Assembly (NCBI GenBank): GCA_013376985.1
Contig: JACABB010000033.1
Span: 1-64,000 of the forward strand
From: Bacteroidales bacterium
GTDB lineage: Bacteria > Bacteroidota > Bacteroidia > Bacteroidales > Tenuifilaceae
DNA: 64,000 bases
Direction: 5' to 3'
Shown here: positions 1-9,162 of the stretch, piece by piece
Layout: each line of letters opens with the position of its first letter
How positions within the stretch are numbered: the first letter of the stretch is position 1
The notes under the pieces: generated by a model
The model's input: the letters and a program-made list of their open reading frames with translations, nothing else
Databases searched by the model: none
What the model was told of the DNA's origin: nothing
Program-made: the position numbers and the translations under genes

Positions 1-48
1 AGCAACAAACATTTCAGAAGATATTACCATTAAATTTGTCCATTAAGC

Positions 49-2574
49 CTAATTATCCATATCACTTGAATCATCAATTTTGACATCTCGACGCTGCTTG
101 TAATCATTTATCCTATAGGAAAAACCAAGGAAAATAACCTGACTCTCTTGCCTCATCTCCTGATAGGTTGTGAAATCAGATCCATAAGTATTAGACTTAA
201 AACTCCTTGTGTTGAAAACATCACTGACTCTTAGCGTTAGAGTAGCTTTGTTTTTTAGAATGTTATATCTTAAGCCTAAATCAAGCCAGTAAATTTCTTT
301 AGATTTACCTTGAGCGTTACCGCCGCCACCTCCTCCAGGACCTCCAGGACCACGATCTCCTCCTCCGCTAATGCCAGTAATTACGGGGCTTCGGTAATTG
401 CCATTAAGTTGAAGTTCAAGATTTTTAGTAATGTTAAATGATGCTGTCATCTTAGCAGTCCAACTATTACTTTGGCTAGCGCTATACGAAATTGTTGTAT
501 CCTTATAATTATACCTATAAGTATATTTATAGGTATCCAAATTAGCCTTAAAGAAGCTAAAACTGCCATTCGCTTTAAACCAGTTTGTGAACGTTTGAGT
601 AGCAACAACTTCCACACCTAGAGTTGAACCACTTGCTAAGTTAGTGTAGGTTGATTTTAACGTATCTTGGTCAATTGTTGGACCTGGGTAACGGGTCGTA
701 ATTTGAGTAATCTTATCTGTTGTTCTACGATAGAAAAGGGTAGTGTTGATATTAGCCTTTTCGAAATTTAGAGAATGTCCAAGTTCATAAGAACTCGTAA
801 ACTCAGGCTTTAGATAAGGATTTCCATAGTTTACATTATAAATATTTTCAACATTGATAAACGGATTTAAAACCCTACCTGATGGTCTGTTAACCCTTTT
901 ACTATAGGAGATTTGAAACGCATTTGTTTTGTTGACATCCCATTTTACATGTGCGCTTGGGAAGTAGTTAAAAAGCGAAATATTTACCGTTTTATTCTGG
1001 GTTCTTTGTTCAATTTTTTTTAGTTGATCTTCAACCCTAATTCCACCCTGATAGCTTATTGGTCCAATTGTATTGGAATATATTGCATACCCAGCATAAA
1101 TTTGATCGTTAAAGGTAAACTGATTTGAAAGGTTTGCCGTATCTTTCCATTCATTAGTTGATGTTAGAAATGTACTGAATGTGTAATTTGCATCCTGTTT
1201 TCTGACAATTCCTTTAAGTCCAGTTTCTAGCCTTCCACCATTGCCTATTGGTTTTACAAAATCGGCTTGGAAAGTTAACGAGTTGTTTATTCCATCGGTA
1301 TTTGACTTGTCATTATGCAAGATATTATCAGTTCGAAAAATATTCTGATCAGAATTTCTATCGTAAGCTGAGTACAGAACATCTGCGGATAATTCCTCGC
1401 CTGGAGTGTCAAATGTCTTTTTGTAATTTACTGTTAACTCCTTTCCATTCATCTTATTTTTCTCAGAAGAATTCTGGGTTGAGAAAGGATTTGTATTAAA
1501 TAGTGTTATTGCATTATTTGACTCATTAAAATCTCTCACGTTTATTGATCCTGCAAGAGATAGCGTATTTTTGGGGTTTATAAAATAATCAATTCCTCCT
1601 CTGAAGTTATTGGATAAACCATCCCTATTATCTTTTTCAGAATCACTTTTCAGATCATTTGTGGAGTAGAGAAGGTTTGTAATGCTACTACCCGTTGAAT
1701 GAAAATGACGATAATCGAAGTTCCCAAAGTAGTTGAACTTCCCTTGACGAATATTCATGTTGATTGTTCCAGAATATTTATCGCCAGTACCTGCATTTAA
1801 ATTGACCATGCCATGATACCCTGGTGTTTTTTTCTTTTTTAGTACAATATTTAAAATCCCCGATAATCCATCGGGATCATAACGAACCGAAGGGTTGGTA
1901 ATTACCTCTACGCTTTGGACAATACTTGCCGGAAGCTCATCGAGGCTTGTTATTTGTGATGGTTTGCCATCAACAAGAATAGTTAGATTAGTGCTGCCTC
2001 TTAGGCTGACATTCCCTTGCACATCAACATCTACAGAGGGGATAGTTCTCATAATATCAAGTGCTGTACCTCCTTCGGCGCTAATATTCCTATCGACATT
2101 AATTACCTTTTTGTCGAGATTGGTTTGAAGCATCGATTTTTGACCAGTTACAACAACACCCTCCATGTTTTGAGATACGGGTGTTAGTTTAACTATTCCG
2201 AGGGTTAAGTCTGGTTGACGAGGGTTTATCATTACATTATTCACTCGATTGTTTTTGTATCCAATGAATTTGAAATCAACGTAGTATCGTCCAAAAGGCA
2301 CTTTGTCAATCGAAAAATTTCCCTTCATATCTGTTACCCCTCCAGTAACCATGGATGAGTCGCGCATTTTATACAAAATAACATTTGCGTATTCAACCGG
2401 CAAGTTTGTAGTTTCATCTATAACAGAACCCTTAAATGTGCCAAATCCACCCTCCATTGACATTCTTCCGTTCCCTTGCTGCATCCTTTGTTGACCGTCA
2501 TGTTGCTGCGCTGTAGTGTAAATAGAGCATAATAACAGAGTGATTGATGCAGTTGTAAATAAAATTCTTCTCAT
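49..2574 (-). CDS. TonB-linked outer membrane beta-barrel receptor
   Basis: Probable outer-membrane receptor or transporter of the Bacteroidota OMP_b-brl_3 type. The 841-residue product starts with a signal peptide (about residues 1-22, ending TAQQ), then a carboxypeptidase-regulatory-like beta-sandwich (about 45-130), a plug-like domain (about 150-250) and a long barrel rich in alternating aromatic strands. A glycine-rich stretch near residue 745 (GPGGPGGGGGG) probably forms a loop. The last strand is followed by a charged tail rather than ending in an aromatic residue. It stands alone, with no SusD partner beside it, so the ligand cannot be inferred. Family assignment is firm; substrate is unknown. 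Confidence 0.88.
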   Translation of the reverse strand: MRRILFTTASITLLLCSIYTTAQQHDGQQRMQQGNGRMSMEGGFGTFKGSVIDETTNLPVEYANVILYKMRDSSMVTGGVTDMKGNFSIDKVPFGRYYVDFKFIGYKNNRVNNVMINPRQPDLTLGIVKLTPVSQNMEGVVVTGQKSMLQTNLDKKVINVDRNISAEGGTALDIMRTIPSVDVDVQGNVSLRGSTNLTILVDGKPSQITSLDELPASIVQSVEVITNPSVRYDPDGLSGILNIVLKKKKTPGYHGMVNLNAGTGDKYSGTINMNIRQGKFNYFGNFDYRHFHSTGSSITNLLYSTNDLKSDSEKDNRDGLSNNFRGGIDYFINPKNTLSLAGSINVRDFNESNNAITLFNTNPFSTQNSSEKNKMNGKELTVNYKKTFDTPGEELSADVLYSAYDRNSDQNIFRTDNILHNDKSNTDGINNSLTFQADFVKPIGNGGRLETGLKGIVRKQDANYTFSTFLTSTNEWKDTANLSNQFTFNDQIYAGYAIYSNTIGPISYQGGIRVEDQLKKIEQRTQNKTVNISLFNYFPSAHVKWDVNKTNAFQISYSKRVNRPSGRVLNPFINVENIYNVNYGNPYLKPEFTSSYELGHSLNFEKANINTTLFYRRTTDKITQITTRYPGPTIDQDTLKSTYTNLASGSTLGVEVVATQTFTNWFKANGSFSFFKANLDTYKYTYRYNYKDTTISYSASQSNSWTAKMTASFNITKNLELQLNGNYRSPVITGISGGGDRGPGGPGGGGGGNAQGKSKEIYWLDLGLRYNILKNKATLTLRVSDVFNTRSFKSNTYGSDFTTYQEMRQESQVIFLGFSYRINDYKQRRDVKIDDSSDMDN

Positions 2575-2840
2575 TGATTGTTTTTATTTTTTGATTAAAG
2601 ACCTATTTGGAATACAATTATGACACTAAGGTTTAAAATAACTTGTGTTGGTTCGTCAAAAATTATTGAAGATTCACAAAAGGAAACTTAAGTAGATTTT
2701 AAATATTTTGCTTATCGAAGTTCATATATATTTTGTCTAAATTTAAGTCGAAAAGCGTTTAGATGTAGTTATTTCATAAACCTCAAAAAGTCTGTTTAGG
2801 GTGTATTGTATTAATGTAAAACAGGAGTGGTATGCTTGAA
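2575..2840. other. Intergenic region upstream of the receptor gene
   Basis: AT-rich non-coding DNA between the start of the receptor gene and the terminator of the hydrogenase operon. It must hold the receptor promoter. I see no convincing gene, repeat or regulatory palindrome in it. Confidence 0.5.
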
Positions 2841-2873
2841 AAAAGAGCCATCCCAGAAGAGATGGCTCTTTTT
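2841..2873 (-). terminator. Terminator of the first hydrogenase operon
   Basis: Perfect inverted repeat AAAAGAGCCATC / GATGGCTCTTTT with an 8-nt loop. The stem is flanked by A/T runs so it could act in both directions. It lies 23 bases beyond the last gene of the minus-strand hydrogenase operon. Confidence 0.85.
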
Positions 2874-2895
2874 AACCTAAAAATGAAAATAAACC

Positions 2896-3378
2896 TTATT
2901 CATATTCTTTAAGAATATCCTTAACGCCATCGGGTGAAACACGTCCATAAATCTTTTCCCCTACTGATACTACTGGTGCAAGACCACAAGCTCCAACGCA
3001 GCGTAAGCAACTGAGGGAGAATTTTCCATCAGGGGTTGTTTCACCTACTTTTACTTCGAGGATTCGTTTAAATTCATCGAGTACCTTCTCCGCTCCACGA
3101 ACATAGCAAGCAGTTCCTGTGCAGATGCTAATTGGATGCTGACCTTTTGGAAGCATAGTAAAGAAGGAGTAGAATGTTACAACTCCATATACTTTAGCAA
3201 CCGAAATATTTAGCTCTTTAGCAATAATTTCTTGTACCTCTGCAGGAAGATAACCGAATGTTTCCTGTGACTTGTGAAGCACATTAATTAGTTCACCAGC
3301 CTCGTTGTTGAACGATTTGCAAATCTCCTTGAGTTTTGCAACCTGTTCTTTTTTTAACTCAACTTTTATATGTGACAT
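2896..3378 (-). CDS. hydC: NuoE-like subunit of trimeric [FeFe] hydrogenase (HydC)
   Basis: Thioredoxin-fold [2Fe-2S] subunit of an NAD-linked, probably electron-bifurcating hydrogenase, homologous to NuoE of complex I. The 160 residues show an N-terminal helical part and four cluster cysteines arranged as CTGTAC and CVGAC. It is the last gene of the operon, 17 bases after hydA, and has a strong Shine-Dalgarno (GGAGG) a few bases before the ATG, which fixes the start. It should relay electrons between the flavin subunit HydB and the hydrogenase subunit HydA in the cytoplasm. Confidence 0.92.
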   Translation of the reverse strand: MSHIKVELKKEQVAKLKEICKSFNNEAGELINVLHKSQETFGYLPAEVQEIIAKELNISVAKVYGVVTFYSFFTMLPKGQHPISICTGTACYVRGAEKVLDEFKRILEVKVGETTPDGKFSLSCLRCVGACGLAPVVSVGEKIYGRVSPDGVKDILKEYE

Positions 3379-3395
3379 TATCTATCCTCCATTAA

Positions 3396-5171
3396 TTAAA
3401 TGAAAATATCCTTTTTACTCTTGTCGAAATAGTGTGTGTGGAGTAGATGATGAGCTTTTTCGCTCATTGGCTTTCCAAGAAACTCTTCGTAGAGTTTGAT
3501 TATATAAGGATTTTCATGCGATTTACGAATCGTTTTTCCTGTATCTTCAGCGTAAATTGCTTTGGTTCGGGCTTTTAGGATTGAAGTATCACCATGATGC
3601 AGTGGTTGTCCTCCACCACCGATACATCCACCTGGACAAGCCATTATCTCAATTGCATGATAATTTGTTTTTCCTAAACGTACTTCATCGAGAAGTTTTC
3701 TAGCATTACCCAAACCATGGGCAATCCCAATGTTGATTGGTAATCCATTGAAATCGATTGTTGCAGAACGAATACCTTCCATTCCACGTAGTTCAGTGAA
3801 ATCTAACCTTTCAAGTTTTTTACCAGTATGTAATTCGTATGCTGTGCGAGTAGCTGCTTCAATTACTCCTCCTGTGGCACCAAAAATTATTGAGGCTCCA
3901 GTTGATTCACCCAGTGGTCTGTCAAAATCCTCATCAGGGAGTTCGTTAAATCTAACGTTGAACTCTTTAATAAGGTGAGCCAATTCTCTGGTTGAAATTG
4001 AGTAGTCAACATCTGGATTCCCGTCAACTTTAAACTCATCTCGCTGACATTCAAATTTTTTAGCTAAACAAGGCATCACTGAAACCACAACTAGTTCTTC
4101 ACGCTTCTTCCCCATTTTCTCTGCAAAATATGTTTTTGCAATTGCACCAAACATCTGCTGAGGTGATTTAGCTGTTGAAGGAACATCAAGCATATCGGAA
4201 TAATTATGCTCAAAGAAACCTACCCAACCAGGGCAGCAACTTGTTAGGATTGGAAGTTTAACGCTCTTGTCACCGCTTAGATGTTTTCCTAAACGGGTTA
4301 AAAGTTCTGTGCCTTCTTCCATTATTGTTAGGTCTGCTGCAAAATCAGTATCAAATATATAATCAAACCCTAGTTGGCGAAGCGCTGCAACCATTTTACC
4401 TGTGACGCTTGTACCTGGTTCAAGTCCAAATTCCTCACCAAGAGCCGCACGAACGGCTGGAGCTGTTTGAACAATAACAGTCTTTGTAGGATCTGCTAAA
4501 GCACGAATTACTTTAGGTGTATGATCTACCTCGGTTAATGCTCCTGTTGGACAAACGGCTACACACTGACCGCAGTAAGTACATGGCGATTTTTCCAAAT
4601 CTTGCTCAAATGCTGGTGCAACAACTGACATAAAGCCACGATTTACTGCGCTAAGTGCTCCTACAGTTTGAAAATCGTTACACATGGTTTCGCACCTACG
4701 GCACATTATGCACTTATCTACATCACGAATAATTGATGGCGAGAAATCTTTTTTATAGGTTGACATCTCAGCATATTCTTGCCCAGGGATATTGCGAATT
4801 CCCAATTTTACAGCCATATCCTGAAGTTCGCAGCGACCACTTTTGGGACAAGTTAAGCAGTCCTTTGGATGATCAGATAGGATCAACTCCATAACAGTGC
4901 GACGAGCATTGATAACTCGAGTTGTATGGGTTTTAACAACCATGCCATTTGCACAAGCAGTGGAGCAACTGGGAGCTAAATTCCGTCTGCCTTCAATTTC
5001 AACAATGCAAATACGACAACCTGCTGGTTTGTTTTCAATCCCTAGATCATGTAGATCCATGTAGCAAAGTACAGGAATATCTATACCTAGGGTTTTGGCG
5101 GCCTTATAAACAGTAGTTCCTACAGGTACTTCAACAGGCCTATTATCTATTGTTAGTTTTATAGTTTCCAT
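3396..5171 (-). CDS. hydA: [FeFe] hydrogenase catalytic subunit HydA, group A3-like
   Basis: Catalytic H2-forming or H2-oxidising subunit. Visible in order: plant-type 2Fe-2S domain (C36, C52, C55, C69), NuoG-type His/Cys cluster (H101, C105, C108, C114), two [4Fe-4S] motifs (C154-C164 and C197-C207), then the H-cluster domain with L1 TSCCPGW (310-316), L2 MPCLAKK (366-372) and L3 ACPGGCIGGGGQP (from 511). All expected cluster ligands are present, so it should be active. With the adjacent NuoF-like and NuoE-like genes it forms the trimeric HydABC that couples H2 with NADH and ferredoxin. Maturases HydEFG are not in this window. Confidence 0.96.
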   Translation of the reverse strand: METIKLTIDNRPVEVPVGTTVYKAAKTLGIDIPVLCYMDLHDLGIENKPAGCRICIVEIEGRRNLAPSCSTACANGMVVKTHTTRVINARRTVMELILSDHPKDCLTCPKSGRCELQDMAVKLGIRNIPGQEYAEMSTYKKDFSPSIIRDVDKCIMCRRCETMCNDFQTVGALSAVNRGFMSVVAPAFEQDLEKSPCTYCGQCVAVCPTGALTEVDHTPKVIRALADPTKTVIVQTAPAVRAALGEEFGLEPGTSVTGKMVAALRQLGFDYIFDTDFAADLTIMEEGTELLTRLGKHLSGDKSVKLPILTSCCPGWVGFFEHNYSDMLDVPSTAKSPQQMFGAIAKTYFAEKMGKKREELVVVSVMPCLAKKFECQRDEFKVDGNPDVDYSISTRELAHLIKEFNVRFNELPDEDFDRPLGESTGASIIFGATGGVIEAATRTAYELHTGKKLERLDFTELRGMEGIRSATIDFNGLPINIGIAHGLGNARKLLDEVRLGKTNYHAIEIMACPGGCIGGGGQPLHHGDTSILKARTKAIYAEDTGKTIRKSHENPYIIKLYEEFLGKPMSEKAHHLLHTHYFDKSKKDIFI

Positions 5172-5184
5172 TTTAACCCTTTAA

Positions 5185-6978
5185 TTATTTGATGCTGATA
5201 GCATTAAATTTACACTTCTCAATACAAGCACCACACTTAATACAAATTGCAGTATCAATCAGATGTGGTTTCTTGCGCTCTCCGCTGATGGCGTTAACAG
5301 GGCAGTTTCGAGCACATGCCGTACAACCAACACATGCTTCAGGATCTATAACATACTTCATTAACGACTTACATTGACCAGCAGGACACTTTTTATCGTT
5401 CACGTGAGCAAGATACTCATTATAGAAGTTGTCCATTGTTGAGAGTATAGGATTTGGAGATGTTTGTCCAAGTCCGCAAAGTGCGGTATCCTTTATAACC
5501 TTACATAGATTTTGTAAGCGTTCAAGATCTTCCATTGTTCCTTCGCCTTTTGTAATACGCTCCAAAAGTTCGAATAAACGCTTATTGCCGATACGGCAAG
5601 GAGCACATTTACCACAACTTTCTTCAACTGTGAAGTCTAGGAAGAACTTAGCAACTGAAACCATACAATCGTCTTCATCCATAACGATCATACCACCTGA
5701 ACCCATCATTGAACCAGCAGCAATCAAGTTATCAAAATCGATAGGGGTATCAAGATGTTTTTCAGTTAAGCAACCACCCGATGGGCCACCGGTTTGAACC
5801 GCTTTAAATTTTTTGCCATTTTTAATGCCGCCACCAATCTCGAAAATAACTTCACGAAGGGTAGTTCCCATTGGAACCTCAATCAAACCTACGTTATTAA
5901 TTTTTCCGGCAAGTGCAAATACTTTTGTTCCTTTTGATTTTTCAGTACCAATTGATGCAAACCACTCAGAACCTTTTAGTATGATTACAGGTATACTTGC
6001 AAAAGTTTCAACGTTGTTTACGTTGGTTGGTTTGTTCAAGAAACCGCTTTCTGCTGGGAAAGGAGGTTTGTTAGTAGGTTCTCCACGAAGCCCCTCCATT
6101 GAATGGATTAGAGCTGTTTCTTCACCGCAAACAAATGCGCCAGCACCGTATCTTAGAGTGATATCGAAATCGAACCCTGAACCCATAATATTTTTGCCTA
6201 GAAGGCCATATTCATGGGCTTGTTCAATTGCAATTTTTAGACGTTTAATTGCAAGTGGATATTCTGCTCTGATATAGATTAGACCTTGGGTTGCACCAAT
6301 ACAATAACCGCAAATGGCCATTGCTTCAAGTACGGTATGTGGGTCGCCTTCAAGTACCGAACGATCCATAAATGCTCCAGGGTCGCCCTCGTCAGCATTA
6401 CATACTACATACTTTTGGTCGGCTTTATTTTTGCTGGCAATTTCCCATTTTAAACCAGTTGGGAATCCTCCGCCTCCACGACCGCGCAATCCAGATTTCT
6501 TAATAATATCGATGGTTTCAGCTGGTTTGTATTCTGCTAAAACTTTACCTAAAGCTTGATAAGCATCACGTGCAATAGCTTCGTCGATATTTTCAGGGTT
6601 GATAAAACCGCAGTTGCGTAAAGCAATACGAATCTGCTTGCGGTAAAAGCCCATATGTTTTGAGTCACTTACATGTTCCTTGTTTTCTGGATCAACATAT
6701 AAAAGACGATTGACTTTTCTTCCTTTGATAACATGTTCTGCTACAATTTCGGCAGCATCATCAGGCTTTACTTGAGTGTAGAATGTGTTATCGGGAAGAA
6801 TTTTAACAATTGGTCCTTTTTCACAAAATCCAAAACAACCAGTCATTATAACCTGAACCTCATCCTGAAGTCCTTTGGCTGTAATCTCGGATTTTAGCTT
6901 TTCGATGATTGAATCGCTTGCTGAGGCTCTACAACCTGTTCCTCCGCAAACGAGTAAATGCATTTTATACTTTGCCAT
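5185..6978 (-). CDS. hydB: NuoF-like flavin subunit of [FeFe] hydrogenase (HydB)
   Basis: FMN/NADH-binding subunit of the trimeric hydrogenase. The 597-residue protein has an N-terminal thioredoxin-like 2Fe-2S domain (cysteines near 11-16 and 48-52), the NuoF core with the nucleotide-binding glycine-rich stretch GRGGGGFPTG, a cluster motif SCGKCAPCR, and a C-terminal two-[4Fe-4S] ferredoxin domain (CVGCTACARNC and CIKCGACIEKC). This long architecture is the one known for bifurcating HydB, where NAD(H), ferredoxin and H2 meet. A strong AGGAGG precedes the ATG. It contrasts with the much shorter homologue in the second set further along. Confidence 0.95.
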   Translation of the reverse strand: MAKYKMHLLVCGGTGCRASASDSIIEKLKSEITAKGLQDEVQVIMTGCFGFCEKGPIVKILPDNTFYTQVKPDDAAEIVAEHVIKGRKVNRLLYVDPENKEHVSDSKHMGFYRKQIRIALRNCGFINPENIDEAIARDAYQALGKVLAEYKPAETIDIIKKSGLRGRGGGGFPTGLKWEIASKNKADQKYVVCNADEGDPGAFMDRSVLEGDPHTVLEAMAICGYCIGATQGLIYIRAEYPLAIKRLKIAIEQAHEYGLLGKNIMGSGFDFDITLRYGAGAFVCGEETALIHSMEGLRGEPTNKPPFPAESGFLNKPTNVNNVETFASIPVIILKGSEWFASIGTEKSKGTKVFALAGKINNVGLIEVPMGTTLREVIFEIGGGIKNGKKFKAVQTGGPSGGCLTEKHLDTPIDFDNLIAAGSMMGSGGMIVMDEDDCMVSVAKFFLDFTVEESCGKCAPCRIGNKRLFELLERITKGEGTMEDLERLQNLCKVIKDTALCGLGQTSPNPILSTMDNFYNEYLAHVNDKKCPAGQCKSLMKYVIDPEACVGCTACARNCPVNAISGERKKPHLIDTAICIKCGACIEKCKFNAISIK

Positions 6979-6999
6979 TATGGAATCCTCCTTTTTCGA

Positions 7000-7398
7000 T
7001 TATTTTTTATCGATAGTTTCATAGTTCATTGGGATGATACCATCAACGAGTTCCCCATTCTTGATATACTTCTCGATGATTTCATCAGCCTTCTTAGTGT
7101 CAACATAACCAAATACAACCGGTTCTTTTCCTGGCATGGTTACTTCAATTGTAGGCTCTGCATAGCAGTAACCCATACATCCTGTTTGGGTGATAATAGA
7201 ATCAATCCCACGTTTTTCAAGTTCTTCCATCATGAACTCCATAACGGTTTTTGCTCCGGATGCGATACCACAGGTTGCCATTGCAACTTTAATTTGAACA
7301 TGGCTGTTTGGGTCTTCCCCTTTTTCTCTGAGATTGATCTTTGATTGAAGGCTTTCCTTCATCTTTCTAAGATCATCCAATGACTTAATTGTTGCCAT
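7000..7398 (-). CDS. Thioredoxin-like [2Fe-2S] ferredoxin
   Basis: Small electron-transfer protein of the thioredoxin-like 2Fe-2S family, similar to the N-terminal domain of HydB. The 132 residues carry cysteines in TCGIASGA and in GCMGYCYAEP, the spacing expected for one 2Fe-2S cluster. It starts the structural part of the hydrogenase operon, 21 bases before hydB. Such stand-alone genes are common beside trimeric [FeFe] hydrogenases, where they may serve as an extra subunit or a redox partner. No signal peptide, so cytoplasmic. Confidence 0.88.
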   Translation of the reverse strand: MATIKSLDDLRKMKESLQSKINLREKGEDPNSHVQIKVAMATCGIASGAKTVMEFMMEELEKRGIDSIITQTGCMGYCYAEPTIEVTMPGKEPVVFGYVDTKKADEIIEKYIKNGELVDGIIPMNYETIDKK

Positions 7399-7491
7399 AC
7401 TTTTTTATAATATAAATGTTATTATTAGAATCAGTTTAATATTTGGGTTTGCAAAATTATTCCAATTGTCAATCAAAAGGTCGATTTTTAG

Positions 7492-8049
7492 CTATGTTTT
7501 ATAACCTATAGATTCTATTTCTTCTAAATTCGATTGAATCAACTCCTTTAAGAGTTTGTATACGGAATTATCATTGATTGGTATCTCGCCAAGTACCTCT
7601 TTGATTTCTTTCGTATTAAAGGTGAATAAGTTATCATTTATTTTGTGATTATAGACAAAATCTATCGATGGATTTCCGGAAACGGTTAATGAAATAACTC
7701 CTGCTATATCGCCTAAAACTGGACAATCAATATTTGACGGCTTAAAAGCTGCCGTTATGATTGTTCCCTGTCCTAGTTGTGAATCAATGGTTAAACAACC
7801 ACCTGTTCGTTCGGCGTTTTGCTTAAGCAAGGGAATTCCTAACCCAACCTTGCGAGTGGTGCGTGTGGTAGTAAAAGGATCTGTAACCGATTCGGCAAAC
7901 TCTTTGCTCATTCCTTTTCCGTCATCCTTTATAGTAATCTCTATAAGATCTTTTCTTTCATTTTCATCAATAGATATTTCAATCAATTTAGCATTTGCCG
8001 CTAAAGAGTTTTGAATGATATCTAGTATATGTAACGATAAATCTTTCAT
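7492..8049 (-). CDS. GHKL ATPase-domain protein (histidine-kinase-like)
   Basis: A 185-residue protein made mainly of an HATPase_c fold. Visible boxes: LHILDIIQNSLAANA (N box), DDGKGM (G1) and GLGIPLLKQNAERTGG (G2). There is no phospho-accepting histidine domain and no membrane segment, so it is not a complete sensor kinase. The C-terminal 60 residues are unassigned. It overlaps the PHP gene by 4 bases, so the two are translationally coupled. Its place in the hydrogenase operon suggests a signalling role; the target is unknown. A 93-base gap before the 2Fe-2S gene could hold a second promoter. Confidence 0.75.
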   Translation of the reverse strand: MKDLSLHILDIIQNSLAANAKLIEISIDENERKDLIEITIKDDGKGMSKEFAESVTDPFTTTRTTRKVGLGIPLLKQNAERTGGCLTIDSQLGQGTIITAAFKPSNIDCPVLGDIAGVISLTVSGNPSIDFVYNHKINDNLFTFNTKEIKEVLGEIPINDNSVYKLLKELIQSNLEEIESIGYKT

Positions 8050-8786
8050 GATAAAACTATCCCTCTACCTTCAACTCCCTGTATTGCCATCTTAAACTCA
8101 TTCCAACTTAGATTATCCATATTCAGAAATGTTTTGGAAGCACCAATTTGATTTAAAGTATGAGCATCAGACGATTTAATGAAACGAGCATTTTTAATGT
8201 ATGAATAGTTCTTAAAAACCGTATCCATTGAAGTATTCTTTGATATTTCTAGTGCATCATATTTTAATTCTTTTGGAACAAATCCTAGTTGGCTGATTAT
8301 ACTATACTTTGGCCGATCTATATGGGCAGGAATAAACAACCCATCAAGTTGATGGACTATTTTCTCAACCTCATCAATACTTGCATTGATGCCTGAAATT
8401 AGCAGAGGCTCAATCTCCTCAATTATCTCCTCTTGCTCATTCACCAATAGTTGGTAACCAAAAAGATCTGGGTTATTCTTAATTTCTGGACGATTTTGGT
8501 CGAGGAAATCTTGGATTAGCATTCTTTGCTTGTCCTTTTCGAAAAGGCAAAGACAATGAACATCTTCCTTTGTTGTAACCTCGACACCAAATAATACCAT
8601 AATCCCTTTTTTTTTCGCTAATTTTCTTACAATAGGGCCATGAAGCGTGCTATTATGATCGGTTATTGCTATTAATTCCAAACCGATTGCAGCAGCCCTT
8701 TCAACGATGTTGGATGGGCTCATGCTCAAATCTCCACAAGGAGAAAGAACCGTATGAATGTGCAAATCGGTTGAAAATAATCTCAT
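8046..8786 (-). CDS. PHP-domain metal-dependent phosphoesterase
   Basis: PHP (polymerase and histidinol phosphatase) family hydrolase of 246 residues. The metal-binding motifs are visible: DLHIHTVLSPCGD near the N terminus, ITDHNS near residue 43, an internal HIDRP and SSDAH near the C terminus. Family members hydrolyse phosphate esters or nucleotides with bound divalent metals; the substrate here is not evident. The start overlaps the end of the DRTGG gene by one base. PHP, GHKL and DRTGG genes recur together beside [FeFe] hydrogenase genes, so a regulatory function is inferred. Confidence 0.82.
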   Translation of the reverse strand: MRLFSTDLHIHTVLSPCGDLSMSPSNIVERAAAIGLELIAITDHNSTLHGPIVRKLAKKKGIMVLFGVEVTTKEDVHCLCLFEKDKQRMLIQDFLDQNRPEIKNNPDLFGYQLLVNEQEEIIEEIEPLLISGINASIDEVEKIVHQLDGLFIPAHIDRPKYSIISQLGFVPKELKYDALEISKNTSMDTVFKNYSYIKNARFIKSSDAHTLNQIGASKTFLNMDNLSWNEFKMAIQGVEGRGIVLS

Positions 8787-9151
8787 TACTTCTTTAAAAG
8801 ATTATATAGCAAACCATTTATTTCAAAGGTCTCTTTGCTGGTTCCAAGAATAGGAATACCCTCCTCATTACTCTGCTTGATTGTGTCGGCTTCAGGTTTA
8901 TAACCTTTTACAAGGATAACTGCGGCAACTTCTTTTAGCGAGGCAATAGCAATTACATTTTTATGAGTTTGTAGGGTTGTCCATACATCGCCGTATTCGG
9001 CATGACCCATAACATCACTTAATAAATCCGATGAGTATCCTCCGTGTACTCCCCTGTCAAGTCCGCTTTGTCCCGAATAAACCTCTAGGTTTAATTTTTC
9101 AACTATTTCTGAGACTTTCATATATTCTGTTTTAGACTCTTTATTAATCAA
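8786..9151 (-). CDS. DRTGG-domain protein, first copy
   Basis: A 121-residue protein resembling the DRTGG domain found next to CBS domains and in PTA-like proteins. Visible signatures are YSSDLLSDVM and an alternating hydrophobic C-terminal half. A second methionine 10 residues in (MKVSEIVEKL) aligns with the start of the paralogous gene at 10991-11335, so the true start may be at 9121. It lies between the hydrogenase-like gene and the PHP gene. The domain is thought to sense a ligand; here hydrogenase regulation is an inference from context only. Confidence 0.75.
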   Translation of the reverse strand: MINKESKTEYMKVSEIVEKLNLEVYSGQSGLDRGVHGGYSSDLLSDVMGHAEYGDVWTTLQTHKNVIAIASLKEVAAVILVKGYKPEADTIKQSNEEGIPILGTSKETFEINGLLYNLLKK

Positions 9152-9162
9152 CTAAAATATTG

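Noticed and set aside
7492-8049. Complete sensor histidine kinase
   Set aside because: Only the ATPase boxes are present; no His-acceptor domain, membrane segment or response regulator nearby.
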